This document shows, piece after piece, positions 1 to 7,022 of a stretch of DNA of 27,357 bases (its first letter is position 1; every line of letters begins with the position of its first letter). Under the pieces are notes generated by a model. The model ran no database searches and had not been told where the DNA came from. It saw only the letters and a list, made by a program, of their open reading frames with translations. This stretch comes from CAZSXS01 sp964611385. GTDB taxonomy: Bacteria; Bacillota; Clostridia; Lachnospirales; CAYPQA01. The position numbers and the translations under genes were made by a program. The DNA is taken from positions 1 to 27,357 of the forward strand of contig CAZSXS010000053.1 in assembly GCA_964611385.1 (NCBI GenBank), in the 5' to 3' direction.

Positions 1-113
1 CATTATGTTATTCATTTTATCATCCCCTTTACGATGATTTTACCATGTTTTTCTTATTTTTCAATTCATGCGTTTGTCGTGGTTTATGTGGTGCTTGGAC
101 TTCGTAAGTTACG

Positions 114-356
114 TTATTTAATCTCTTGTTCCAGCATGTTAAATTCGTCTGTGCTAAAGAAATCTCCAAGTGTGATTTCAAGTCCATCGCACAATTTTTT
201 GATTGTGACGATACCGGGATTTTCGCTTTTTCCATAGAGAATGTTTTTGAGAGTTGATGGTGGAATCGCAGCAAGGTTTGCAAGTTTGTTGATGGAAATT
301 TTCTTTGCCGCGCATAGCTCTTGAAATCAATTGGCCACGGCAATCCGTGTATTCAT
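114..356 (-). pseudogene. XRE-family HTH regulator with internal TGA stop
   Basis: Read from the ATG at 356, this is an 80-codon Cro/CI-type (XRE) DNA-binding protein in one frame to the TAA at 114, except for a TGA at codon 10 (327-329). After the stop the helix-turn-helix is intact: KISINKLANLAAIPPSTL, then a NILYGKSENPG turn and a LCDGLEITLGDFF tail, the usual arrangement for small single-domain XRE regulators. No in-frame ATG, GTG or TTG lies between the stop and the HTH that would plausibly restart translation. AAGGA precedes the ATG. An Arg codon (CGA) changed to TGA is the simplest explanation. It could be a true nonsense mutation or a sequencing error. The target is unknown; such proteins usually autoregulate or control mobile elements. 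Confidence 0.75.
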
Positions 357-438
357 TTTATTTTCCTTCTTTCGTAGTAGACCATATTTAGTGTATACAA
401 AAGACTTGCATGTTATAGGCTATATATGCTACTACAGT

Positions 439-585
439 CTATATATCCCACATCTAGCAACTGGATAAAAAAAGGATAATAATTTAATTTTGAGGGTTGA
501 TTTTCGCCTAAATACGCTTGAAAGTTACCTTCAAAAATTAATTATTAGCCAAAAATTACTGAGTTGCTAGATGTGGGATATATAG
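439..585. mobile_element. MITE-like element with 24-bp inverted ends
   Basis: A 24-bp perfect inverted repeat frames 147 bp: the left arm is 439-462 and the right arm 562-585, each containing CCCACATCTAGCAACT. Just inside lies a second, imperfect inverted pair (AATAATTTAATTTTGAGGG against CCTTCAAAAATTAATTATT). It is too short to encode a transposase and has no ORF. This suggests a non-autonomous miniature element mobilised in trans. No clear target duplication is visible, and I cannot name the parent family. It abuts a SLOG gene fragment on its right. Confidence 0.6.
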
Positions 586-588
586 CTT

Positions 589-723
589 ATGGTAGATCAA
601 TCCAATAGAATTATTGTTGTTTATGATGGTAGGCAAACTGGTAGAACAGCTGCAACAATGAGATATGCTGAGAGATCTGAGAAGGACATTCGGGTAATAA
701 ATGTTTACCCTAAATCATTGTAA
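589..723 (+). pseudogene. C-terminal fragment of a SLOG/DUF1273-like protein
   Basis: A 44-codon reading frame ends at the TAA at 721. It contains IIVVYDGRQTGRTAATMRYA and then RVINVYP, which resembles the nucleotide-binding loop and last strand of SLOG-family proteins (YpsA/DUF1273 relatives common on plasmids and conjugative elements). There is no ribosome site, and a TAG lies in frame two codons upstream (583-585), inside the right inverted repeat of the neighbouring miniature element. The N-terminal three quarters of the gene are missing. It is best read as a remnant truncated by, or rearranged at, that element. Family assignment is by motif only. Confidence 0.5.
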
Positions 724-783
724 TGATTGGTTAGACTTATTGAAATGTGCTGTGAGAAATGTCTAGATAAATCGAATTTTGTA

Positions 784-813
784 TTGAGATGAGCTTGCAA
801 CATCTGCTATAAT
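784..813 (+). promoter_or_regulatory. Probable sigma-A promoter for the CapA-like gene
   Basis: TTGAGA (784-789), an 18-bp spacer and a consensus TATAAT (808-813) lie 185 bp before the CapA-like start. Transcription would run through the 103-bp dispersed element (855-957), placing it in the 5' leader. Confidence 0.5.
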
Positions 814-854
814 AAACAAAAACTATTGGCTTTACTGGTATAGCGCTACAGATC

Positions 855-957
855 TATACTCAGTCTCCAAAACATTTTCTAAGCCGCCTTCATTCAGCCT
901 TGATCAATTCTATTGTTTTGTGTGGCGGCTTTGCAAAGCCAAACGGTACTGAGTATA
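855..957. repeat. Dispersed 103-bp palindromic element, copy A
   Basis: The ends TATACTCAGT and ACTGAGTATA form a perfect 10-bp inverted repeat. Inside, AAGCCGCC (881-888) pairs with GGCGGCTT (924-931), and this overlaps the perfect palindrome GGCTTTGCAAAGCC (927-940), so two folds are mutually exclusive. A second full-length copy lies at 5035-5137 and a shortened one at 24776-24847. It has no coding capacity. It is probably a REP/MITE-type element or a structured leader. Confidence 0.75.
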
Positions 958-997
958 GCAGTTCTGCCAACTGTTTTAATCTAAACAAGGAGAAAAT

Positions 998-2128
998 ATG
1001 CGTAAATACTTTATTGTTTCTTTAGCACTCCTCTTGGTCTTCGGACTCAGCGGCTGCGACTATGACTTCTCGGCTCAAGCCATGACAAGAGCAACTTTTT
1101 TGGCTGTGGGGGACAATTTGATTCATTCGTCTATTTATAACCAAGCCGCAAGAAGAGCCAAGGAGGCGGGGAAGACAGGCTATGATTTTGATTTTGCCTA
1201 TGAGAATGTAGCGGAGCTTATTGATGCGGATGTTTGCCTTGTGAATCAAGAGACTTTGATCTCAGACCAGCATTCACCCTCCGATTACCCAAGGTTCAAT
1301 TCACCCGTGGCTCTGGGGGAAAAGATGATTTCCCTGGGCTTTAATATCGTGAATCATGCCAATAATCATGTTCTGGATCAGGGTACTTCTGGAGCGCTGG
1401 CCACCTTGGATTTTTGGGAAAGAAACGGGATCCCTGTTTCCGGTTTGTATCGGAACGAGGAGGATATGGCGGAAATCCGCACCCTGACCGTGAATGAGAT
1501 TACTTTTGCTTTCTTGGGCTTCACTGAGCACACTAACGGATTGTCCATCCCTTCCTCTCAATCCTTGAAAGTGCCCTATACTGGACAGCGGGAGCTGATG
1601 AAGGAGCAGATTGTCAAGGCAAAGGCCCTGGCAGACGTACTGGTGGTGTCCGTGCACTGGGGGCAGGAGTATACCCACGCCGTGACAGATCAGCAACGAA
1701 GTTTGGCTGAGGAGATGGCGAATTGGGGAGCCGATCTCATTATCGGTACACACCCCCATGTGATCCGTCCCATGGAAGAAATCCAAAGTGCAGATGGTCG
1801 CAAGGTTTTGGTGGCCTATTCATTGGGGAATTTTATCTCCGCCCAAAACCGTAACAACACCATGATCGGGGGAATGTTGAAGCTAACCGTTGAGAAGAAT
1901 CCTGAGGATGCCGCCATCACCATGACAGATGTCCGCTTTATTCCCATCATCACCCACTATGACAGAGGCTATTCCAAAAATCGACTGTACCCCCTCTCCC
2001 AGTATAGCGCCGAACTTGCTGCCAAGCATGGCGTAAACCAGTTTTCACCCTTTAGTTATCAGTTTATTCTGGAAACCTTGAATAATAATGGATTTACAGG
2101 TTTTGAGACCACGAATGTAAACGATTGA
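998..2128 (+). CDS. CapA/PgsA-like lipoprotein (PGA_cap metallophosphatase fold)
   Basis: This 376-aa protein belongs to the CapA family (PGA_cap domain), calcineurin-like metallophosphoesterase relatives first described in poly-gamma-glutamate capsule synthesis. Residues 1-20 are a lipoprotein signal (MRK, a hydrophobic stretch, lipobox LSGC), so it should be anchored outside the membrane through Cys20. Family motifs in order are VGDN (37-40), NQE (83-85), NHANNH (119-124), SVHWGQEY (218-225), GTHPH (250-254) and SLGNF (275-279), and all candidate metal ligands are present. ACAAGGAG lies before the ATG. It stands alone, without capB or capC, so a role in gamma-glutamate polymer making is doubtful. 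Stand-alone CapA proteins are common in Clostridia and may act on cell-wall or other surface substrates. A strong terminator follows. Confidence 0.85.
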   Translation: MRKYFIVSLALLLVFGLSGCDYDFSAQAMTRATFLAVGDNLIHSSIYNQAARRAKEAGKTGYDFDFAYENVAELIDADVCLVNQETLISDQHSPSDYPRFNSPVALGEKMISLGFNIVNHANNHVLDQGTSGALATLDFWERNGIPVSGLYRNEEDMAEIRTLTVNEITFAFLGFTEHTNGLSIPSSQSLKVPYTGQRELMKEQIVKAKALADVLVVSVHWGQEYTHAVTDQQRSLAEEMANWGADLIIGTHPHVIRPMEEIQSADGRKVLVAYSLGNFISAQNRNNTMIGGMLKLTVEKNPEDAAITMTDVRFIPIITHYDRGYSKNRLYPLSQYSAELAAKHGVNQFSPFSYQFILETLNNNGFTGFETTNVND

Positions 2129-2171
2129 GTAGTGGTTCTATAGGTTCTAGGTTCTGTAGGTTGAAGCATTT

Positions 2172-2229
2172 AAAAAGCCGCCACGAAAATAAGGCAGAAA
2201 ATTCCTGCCGTAATGCGTGGCGGCTTTTT
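2172..2229. terminator. Terminator after the CapA-like gene, probably bidirectional
   Basis: AAAAAGCCGCCACG at 2172 pairs with CGTGGCGGCTTTTT ending near 2229. A nested GGCAG/CTGCC hairpin sits inside. The A-run and T-run at the two ends allow it to act on both strands, which suits the convergent Rpn gene. Confidence 0.85.
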
Positions 2230-2306
2230 GAAAAAATACAGCCTTGAATAGAGAAGGCCATTTCGATTCTTTCTCAAGTTTGAGTTTTGACCCTTTTTAA
2301 TTTTCT

Positions 2307-3374
2307 TCATTTTTCATTTTCTTCTTCCAATTTTTCAACCGTCTCCAGATCCAATCCTGTTGATTGACATATGGTTTCTTTGTCTACCTTTAACTTTAGT
2401 AGATTCTTTGCCATTTCAGCCATGAAGAGCGGTTTTGCTTCTGCGATGATAGCTGGTTTTGCTTCCGCAATGATAGTCGGCTTCGCTTCTGCGATGATAA
2501 CCGGTTTTGCTTCCGCAATGATAGTTGGTTTTGCTTCCGCAATGATAGCTGGTTTTGCTTCTGCAATGATAGCTGGTTTTGCTTCTGCAATGATAGTCGG
2601 CTTCGCTTTAGCGATGATAGCCGGCTCAGCTTCCTCAATGGCCGTTCGTATGCCTGTACGGTAAGCCTCAATGCTCCGGCGTTCAAGCTCGTATTGAATC
2701 CAAGCCTCGTCATCCATCTGAAGCTGATTGTATGCCTTGTCAAAGGCTTGAATTGCTGCACTCATTTCTCCCAAATCCTTTCTCTTTTTTTCATCTTCAT
2801 ATTCTAAAAAATAATCCAGCCACAATTCCAATGCGGTTGGCTTTGCTGACCTTTTTTGTTTCCTGAATTTTGGGAGCTCCACAAAGAAGAAGCTCAAATC
2901 TTCACTGAAAACATAATCTGTACCCTTCAAAATCAAATTCCCTACATTATAAAAACTCGGTGCATCCTTCTCGTCAAACAAGAGATAATCCGTGATGTTG
3001 ATCATGACTACAGGAGTAACCTTGCTATAGTCCTCCCCAGATTCAAGCTGTCTGCTCAATATGCGGGCGGTATAGATTAAGTTTCTATTGAGCATGTATT
3101 TATCAACATAAAGTTGAATCTCAAGGATGTATCTGGTCTTGTTGCAGTCGGTAACCAGCAGATCAATCCTAACAGGCTTTGCGCCTATATGGTCACCAAA
3201 TTCAGTATTCTCAACATTCACAGAATTGATCTTAGTGATACTAGGTCGGTTGGCTCCTAATATGGAATTGATCAGCCCGCGTAAGGATTCCTCCAACTCA
3301 GGGGTTTCCATACAGTTTGCGTAAATACCCAAAAACACTGTATTCGACAAGGGTTTCATAAACCTTTTCTCCAA
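2307..3374 (-). CDS. Rpn-family PD-(D/E)XK protein with 8-residue tandem repeats
   Basis: This protein of about 355 aa belongs to the PD-(D/E)XK nuclease transposase group (Rpn, recombination-promoting nuclease; PDDEXK_2). The core VRIDLLVTD then ILEIQLY gives the catalytic triad pattern D71, E85-x-Q87. The start is taken as the TTG at 3372-3374 because AGGAGG lies 8 bp upstream; an in-frame ATG further up (3452) lacks such a site. Residues about 249-313 are eight 8-residue repeats (consensus A-E-A-K-P-x-I-I) encoded by 24-bp DNA units. In relatives this position holds charged EGREEG-type repeats. The C-terminus (LLKLKVDKETICQSTGL) matches the usual helical tail. Rpn proteins promote RecA-independent recombination in E. 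coli and have been linked to phage defence. The role here is unproven. Confidence 0.85.
   Translation of the reverse strand: MEKRFMKPLSNTVFLGIYANCMETPELEESLRGLINSILGANRPSITKINSVNVENTEFGDHIGAKPVRIDLLVTDCNKTRYILEIQLYVDKYMLNRNLIYTARILSRQLESGEDYSKVTPVVMINITDYLLFDEKDAPSFYNVGNLILKGTDYVFSEDLSFFFVELPKFRKQKRSAKPTALELWLDYFLEYEDEKKRKDLGEMSAAIQAFDKAYNQLQMDDEAWIQYELERRSIEAYRTGIRTAIEEAEPAIIAKAKPTIIAEAKPAIIAEAKPAIIAEAKPTIIAEAKPVIIAEAKPTIIAEAKPAIIAEAKPLFMAEMAKNLLKLKVDKETICQSTGLDLETVEKLEEENEK
2437..2628. repeat. Eight 24-bp tandem repeats inside the Rpn gene
   Basis: Eight consecutive units of exactly 24 bp (plus-strand consensus GCTTCYGCRATGATAGYYGG plus four bases) run from 2437 to 2628, differing by a few bases each. 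All lengths stay divisible by three, so unit gain or loss keeps the frame. This is a classic slippage-prone minisatellite. Confidence 0.9.
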
Positions 3375-3744
3375 AGATAGGCCCTCCTTTTCTTCAGTTA
3401 TTTTTCTGCACTGAGTTCCCTCGTAAGCTTGCCGAGGCGGACAAATGTCCAACTCACATTGTACTACATTTCTAGATTCTTCATGACGATAAGCTTTTCG
3501 CTGAGGGATTTAAAATGCATATTAAAAAGCTTTAACGTATTGTATTCATTTATAGTAAAAATTCGGCTGGTTGTCAAGGTGTTTCAGGATAAGCGCAAAA
3601 ATGAATGGAGGTACAAAGACAAAATGCCTCTTTCGAAATTTTGAAGTGATTTATACCATCCCCATGTCCGGCTTTTTTGAAAGATGAGGATGGGGGGCGT
3701 GGGGTGAACCAACTGGTTGGTTTCAGGAGAAGAACACTATTTTA
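3375..3744. other. Intergenic stretch with no supported gene
   Basis: This lies between the 5' end of the Rpn gene and the 3' end of the epimerase gene. It is AT-rich to about 3640, then turns G-rich (runs of G near 3690). It holds only very short frames and one weak CCCCAT/ATGGGG pairing. I see no coding, RNA or repeat signal beyond the upstream leader of the Rpn gene. Confidence 0.4.
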
Positions 3745-3794
3745 GCCGTTTGAAAAAGTTTTCTGGCCAACTTGTTTGGCCAACTCCCTGTCCC
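3745..3794 (-). repeat. 3'-end repeat, copy 1 (after the epimerase)
   Basis: About 50 bp just downstream of the epimerase stop, nearly identical (about 45 of 51 positions) to 6181-6230 after the glycosyltransferase. Both copies point the same way relative to the gene before them. Read on the minus strand it contains GGCCAA-ACAAG-TTGGCC, a perfect 6-bp hairpin. Confidence 0.65.
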
Positions 3795-3804
3795 CCCCAC
3801 GATC

Positions 3805-4932
3805 TTATCCCTTCCTCCAAATAAATTCATTAATGATTTTGGTGTAGGACTGGATTATCTTTACTACCTTGACGGAGACGTTTAGGTCTGTGTAGTCTGG
3901 CACCTTTGCTGTGCTTTCTTTGGCCGCCGACATTTGGCTTGCCAGCTCAATAGCCTGCATGATTTGGCTGAATTCAATGCCGCCGATGATCAGACTGCCC
4001 TTGTCCAGTACCTCCGGCCTTTCGGTGGAGTTTCGGATCAGTACAGCCGGAAAGCCTAAAATGGCACTCTCCTCAGAAAGCGTTCCGCTGTCGGATAGCA
4101 CGCAAAAGGCATTTCTTTGTAGTTGATTATAGCTGGAAAAATTGAAGGGCTTCATGGATTGTACTAGGGGATGAAATTGAAACTGCCTTTCCTCGATTCT
4201 TTTCTGACTCCTGGGATGAACTGAGTAGATCACCGGAAGCTTGTAGTGCTCGGCTATCTGATTAATGGCAGACATCAACGCCATAAAGCGGGTTTCGTTG
4301 TCCATGTTTTCTTCCCTGTGGGCAGAAACGAGAATATATTCCTTCGGCCGCAGGGATAGCTGTTCAAGGATGGGGCTGCTTTCGATTTTCTCCTTGTTCT
4401 TGAATAGCACTTCAGGCATGGGAGATCCGGTTACAAAGAGGTTTTTTCCCTCCAACCCTTCTGAGAGTAGGTAGCGCCTGGAATGTTCCGTGTAGGGCAG
4501 ATTAATATCTGATATGTGATCCACGATTTTCCGATTGATTTCCTCTGGAACATTTTGGTCAAAACAGCGATTGCCCGCTTCCATATGGAAGACGGGTACT
4601 TTTAATCGTTTGGCCGGGAGCGCCGCCAGGGCCGAATTGGTGTCGCCCAAGATCAACAGAGCCTCGGGCTGTATCTCCTTCATGATTTGATAGGCCTTGC
4701 TGATGATGTTTCCCATGGTCTGCCCCAGGTCTTCCCCAACGCAGTTTAAATAAGAATCCGGTTTTCGGAGTTGTAAATCCTCAAAAAAAATGTCGTTTAA
4801 ATGGACGTCCCAATTTTGGCCTGTGTGAATCAAACTGTGGTCAAAATATAAATCGCAAGCTTTGATTACTTCAGATAGTCGTATGATTTCAGGTCTGGTG
4901 CCGATGATCGTCATCAGCTTTAATTTTTTCAC
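3805..4932 (-). CDS. Non-hydrolysing UDP-sugar 2-epimerase, CapG/FnlC/WbjD-like
   Basis: This 375-aa protein has the full WecB/CapG superfamily set: GTRPEIIRL (11-19), HTGQN (36-40), LGDTNS (95-100), EAGNRCFDQNVPEEINR (118-134), SAHREEN (203-209) and DSGTLSEES (281-289). Classical WecB (UDP-GlcNAc to UDP-ManNAc) reads EAGLRTGD at the fourth motif. The EAGNRCFDQ form seen here is typical of CapG/FnlC/WbjD enzymes, which make UDP-N-acetyl-L-fucosamine from the L-talo precursor, so that activity is an alternative. The start is GTG at 4930-4932, with AGGAGGGG upstream. It is cytoplasmic and supplies a precursor for a surface polysaccharide. It is divergent from a glycosyltransferase. The partner genes for L-FucNAc synthesis (capE, capF) are not in the window. 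Confidence 0.85.
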   Translation of the reverse strand: MKKLKLMTIIGTRPEIIRLSEVIKACDLYFDHSLIHTGQNWDVHLNDIFFEDLQLRKPDSYLNCVGEDLGQTMGNIISKAYQIMKEIQPEALLILGDTNSALAALPAKRLKVPVFHMEAGNRCFDQNVPEEINRKIVDHISDINLPYTEHSRRYLLSEGLEGKNLFVTGSPMPEVLFKNKEKIESSPILEQLSLRPKEYILVSAHREENMDNETRFMALMSAINQIAEHYKLPVIYSVHPRSQKRIEERQFQFHPLVQSMKPFNFSSYNQLQRNAFCVLSDSGTLSEESAILGFPAVLIRNSTERPEVLDKGSLIIGGIEFSQIMQAIELASQMSAAKESTAKVPDYTDLNVSVKVVKIIQSYTKIINEFIWRKG

Positions 4933-4951
4933 GCTGACCCCTCCTGAATGT

Positions 4952-4974
4952 ATTGATTCGGCGATTCAATCAAT
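4952..4974. promoter_or_regulatory. Palindrome just upstream of the epimerase ribosome site
   Basis: ATTGATTC and GATTCAATCAAT form an imperfect inverted repeat around a GGC centre, 20 bp before the GTG start. It could be an operator or an early leader hairpin. No regulator is identified. Confidence 0.3.
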
Positions 4975-5034
4975 GTGCCTATGCTTCGAGGTACTTCCAT
5001 CATTCCTGGCCGAATCGAAAGGACACTTTGTGCA

Positions 5035-5137
5035 TTTACTCAGTCTTTTAAACATTTTCAAAGCCGCTATGATTCAACACGGATAAATTCTATTGTTTTG
5101 GGCGGCGGCTTTGCAAAGCTGAACGTGACTGAGTATA
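5035..5137. repeat. Dispersed 103-bp palindromic element, copy B
   Basis: Same length and layout as 855-957: TTTACTCAGTC at the left, ACTGAGTATA at the right, AAACATTTTC near the left end, a shared AAATTCTATTGTTTTG-like block in the middle, and GGCTTTGCAAAGCT as core. It lies in the divergent spacer between the epimerase and glycosyltransferase genes. Confidence 0.75.
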
Positions 5138-5195
5138 ATTATGATATATTCATAAAAACAGCCATCCGTGAATGTCTTTAGCAGTCGGAAACGAG

Positions 5196-5224
5196 GAAAC
5201 AATATGTACTCGAGGGTATATAAT
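5196..5224 (+). promoter_or_regulatory. Possible promoter for the glycosyltransferase
   Basis: A consensus TATAAT (5219-5224) lies 46 bp before the start, but the position 17 bp upstream (GAAACA) matches a -35 box poorly. It is either weak or activator-dependent. Confidence 0.3.
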
Positions 5225-5270
5225 AAACAAACGGCATAAACGGCTGTCATAGTCGTAGAGGAGGGCAAAC

Positions 5271-6104
5271 TTGAAATTAATTCATACCTTATTATTTATG
5301 ATCCGGGAGAATCACCTGGACGAGGATCTGGCCTTGGCCGACCAATGCTTGCGTTCTCTGGAAAAAGGCAGCTACAAAACGGTTGTGATCTACAACCAAG
5401 GCTTTTGGAAACGGGAGATACTGGAAGGATTTTTGAAAGCCTATGACTTGAATTGCATCGTGATCGGTGATGGGTTTAACACCGGGACAGTGATCGGGCG
5501 GCAGGGCTGCTTTAACTATATTTTTAAGCAGTATCCGGACACCCAGTTTGTGAGTGAAATTCACTTAGACATGATTTTGACTACGCATTGGGAAGACCCG
5601 TTGGTTACGTATCTGGAAGAAAACGACGAGCCTTTAGTGAGCTGCGGCATTGTAGATCAAGGGGGAAATTTAAGCTTTTTGCAAAAGCTTGTGGAGCCTT
5701 TACCCAAGGACAAGGACTTGATTGATGACTACTTATCCGGCCTGAAACAAGACTCTGTGGTTCATGGCTTTACCAACCCCTGTATTCACAAGGTGGAGGT
5801 CTTAAAGGCAACAGGCGGCTACAACCAACGCTTTTTGACCGGCAAGCAGGCCTTTGAAGACGACAGCATGCTTTTGGGCTACTATTATTACTACGGCACC
5901 AGGGTCAACTGGAAGCCAAAGGTAAACTACAACTCAGTAGTATATCACGCCGTAGCGGGTCAGCGCTTAGGTATGGGCGACAGTGTCATGGTCAACTATT
6001 CCGGTTTGGTCAAACAATATGGGGCCATGGGCTTAAAGCATCTCTCCGAGCTTCACAAAAGCCAATGGCAAGTCAGCTTCTTTTCGGAGCAATATCTTAG
6101 GTGA
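5271..6104 (+). CDS. Glycosyltransferase-like protein (GT-A type, family 2-like)
   Basis: This 277-aa protein has no signal peptide or membrane segment. It starts at TTG 5271, with GAGGAGGG upstream and no nearer ATG. The layout suggests a GT-A nucleotide-sugar transferase: an N-terminal Rossmann-like half (HTLLFMIRENH, then TVVIYNQGFW), an acidic EIHLDM site near residues 96-101 in place of the usual DxD, and a C-terminal acceptor region with ATGGYNQRFLTGKQAFEDDS (about 185-204), like the [E/D]ED motif region of family 2 enzymes. The YYYYYG stretch follows. Substrate and product are unknown. Pairing with the divergent CapG-like epimerase points to transfer of an N-acetylated hexosamine to a surface polymer (inference). 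A strong terminator follows. Confidence 0.6.
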   Translation: MKLIHTLLFMIRENHLDEDLALADQCLRSLEKGSYKTVVIYNQGFWKREILEGFLKAYDLNCIVIGDGFNTGTVIGRQGCFNYIFKQYPDTQFVSEIHLDMILTTHWEDPLVTYLEENDEPLVSCGIVDQGGNLSFLQKLVEPLPKDKDLIDDYLSGLKQDSVVHGFTNPCIHKVEVLKATGGYNQRFLTGKQAFEDDSMLLGYYYYYGTRVNWKPKVNYNSVVYHAVAGQRLGMGDSVMVNYSGLVKQYGAMGLKHLSELHKSQWQVSFFSEQYLR

Positions 6105-6114
6105 TGAAAGGTAA

Positions 6115-6158
6115 AAAATGAGCCGCCAATATTTTTCATAATGGCGGCTCATTTTTTT
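6115..6158 (+). terminator. Terminator after the glycosyltransferase
   Basis: AAAATGAGCCGCCA pairs with TGGCGGCTCATTTTTTT, a long GC-rich stem with a T-tract. The loop is AT-rich. Confidence 0.9.
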
Positions 6159-6180
6159 GAGGTCTATCTAAAACCGTGAA

Positions 6181-6230
6181 GGGACTGGAGTTGGTCAAAC
6201 AAGTTGGCCTGAAAACTTTTTTCAAATGGC
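6181..6230 (+). repeat. 3'-end repeat, copy 2 (after the glycosyltransferase)
   Basis: This is the reverse complement of 3745-3794 with few differences. The hairpin becomes GGTCAA-ACAAG-TTGGCC, in which the changed base still pairs as G-U in RNA. It lies 23 bp past the glycosyltransferase terminator. Confidence 0.65.
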
Positions 6231-6370
6231 GAAAAAAGTTCGCTAGGAAACCATCGTAAGCTGCTCAAACCTCTCTCAAATGTTGTCAAGTACTGCTTTT
6301 GAACACTTAGCTTTGGTGAAATTGAATTATAAACAAAAAAATTTTTTCAGAAAATAACTACTGTATACTG

Positions 6371-6399
6371 TTGAACAGTAAGTTCAGTTATGATATATT
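6371..6399 (+). promoter_or_regulatory. Probable promoter of the first GNAT gene
   Basis: TTGAAC (6371-6376), a 17-bp spacer and TATATT (6394-6399). The -35 box lies inside an imperfect palindrome ACTGTTGAACAGT, a possible operator. Confidence 0.5.
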
Positions 6400-6479
6400 T
6401 AGTAAAATAATACGGTTCGAGTTTTAGCAATAATGGGTGGCTGGGTAGATGAAGATTATTTATATAATGGGAGGTTATC

Positions 6480-7016
6480 ATGGCGGTTTTGGAAACTAAC
6501 AGGCTTATAATTCGCGATGAAAAAGAATCCGATTTGAACGAAATGCACCGTCTTTGGTCTGATAAAAACACTATGTATTATTTAGATGATATTTTAATGA
6601 ACAACATTGAAGAAACTGCTGAGAATTTGAAAATTGGTATTGCCAATTCAGACGGTCATTATTTTTGCATTTGCGATAAAGCTGCCGGACATTATCTGGG
6701 AAACATAGGTTACACAATTACTGATACTACGCCTTTTGGAAAAATAGTGCATATGGGGTATTTATTACTACCCGAATATCACGGGAAAGGATACATGACA
6801 GAAGCTGTAAAGAAAGTCATTGAATTTGCTTTTGCAAATGACGATTGCGTTCGTATTACGACTGGTTGCTACAAAGAAAATGTGGCAAGCTACAAGGTCA
6901 TGGAAAAATCAGGATTCAAAAAAGAAGGGGAACGGATAAAAGCGCAGTATCACGATGGAGTTATGAAAGACCGATTAGATTATGCAATAAATAAAGACGA
7001 ATTTACGAAAGGTTAA
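6480..7016 (+). CDS. GNAT N-acetyltransferase, RimJ/RimL-like
   Basis: This 178-aa protein has the usual length and order of Acetyltransf_3/RimJ-RimL enzymes: ETNRLIIRDEKESDL at the N-terminus, MGYLLLPEYHGKGYMTEAV (92-110) with the acetyl-CoA loop HGKGYM, and NVASYKVMEKSGFKKEG (134-150), the conserved Asn-Ser and SGF region. It transfers acetyl from acetyl-CoA to an amine; the acceptor could be a protein N-terminus, an amino acid or a small drug and cannot be told from sequence. The ATG is preceded by GGGAGG. It is followed 6 bp later by the PIN-domain gene, so the two are probably co-transcribed. Base composition is AT-richer than in the envelope genes to the left, consistent with an acquired segment. 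Confidence 0.85.
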   Translation: MAVLETNRLIIRDEKESDLNEMHRLWSDKNTMYYLDDILMNNIEETAENLKIGIANSDGHYFCICDKAAGHYLGNIGYTITDTTPFGKIVHMGYLLLPEYHGKGYMTEAVKKVIEFAFANDDCVRITTGCYKENVASYKVMEKSGFKKEGERIKAQYHDGVMKDRLDYAINKDEFTKG

Positions 7017-7022
7017 AACAAT

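Noticed and set aside
327..329. TGA read as selenocysteine in the XRE regulator
   Set aside because: No selenocysteine insertion hairpin is evident just after the codon, and Cro/CI regulators are not selenoproteins.
29..343. 104-residue minus-strand frame at the left edge
   Set aside because: It overlaps the XRE regulator in another frame and has no domain-like pattern; the HTH frame explains the DNA better.
2437..2628. CRISPR-like periodic repeats
   Set aside because: Units are contiguous 24-mers without spacers and are translated as protein repeats.
2371..2664. Plus-strand frame of 97 residues rich in repeated G-F-A-S-A-M-I
   Set aside because: This is the antisense reading of the 24-bp repeats of the Rpn gene. 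The open frame follows from the repeat, not from coding.
3690..3800. G-rich and C-rich runs as a quadruplex or RNA gene
   Set aside because: Runs are irregular and no conserved RNA motif is seen; only the 50-bp repeat is supported.
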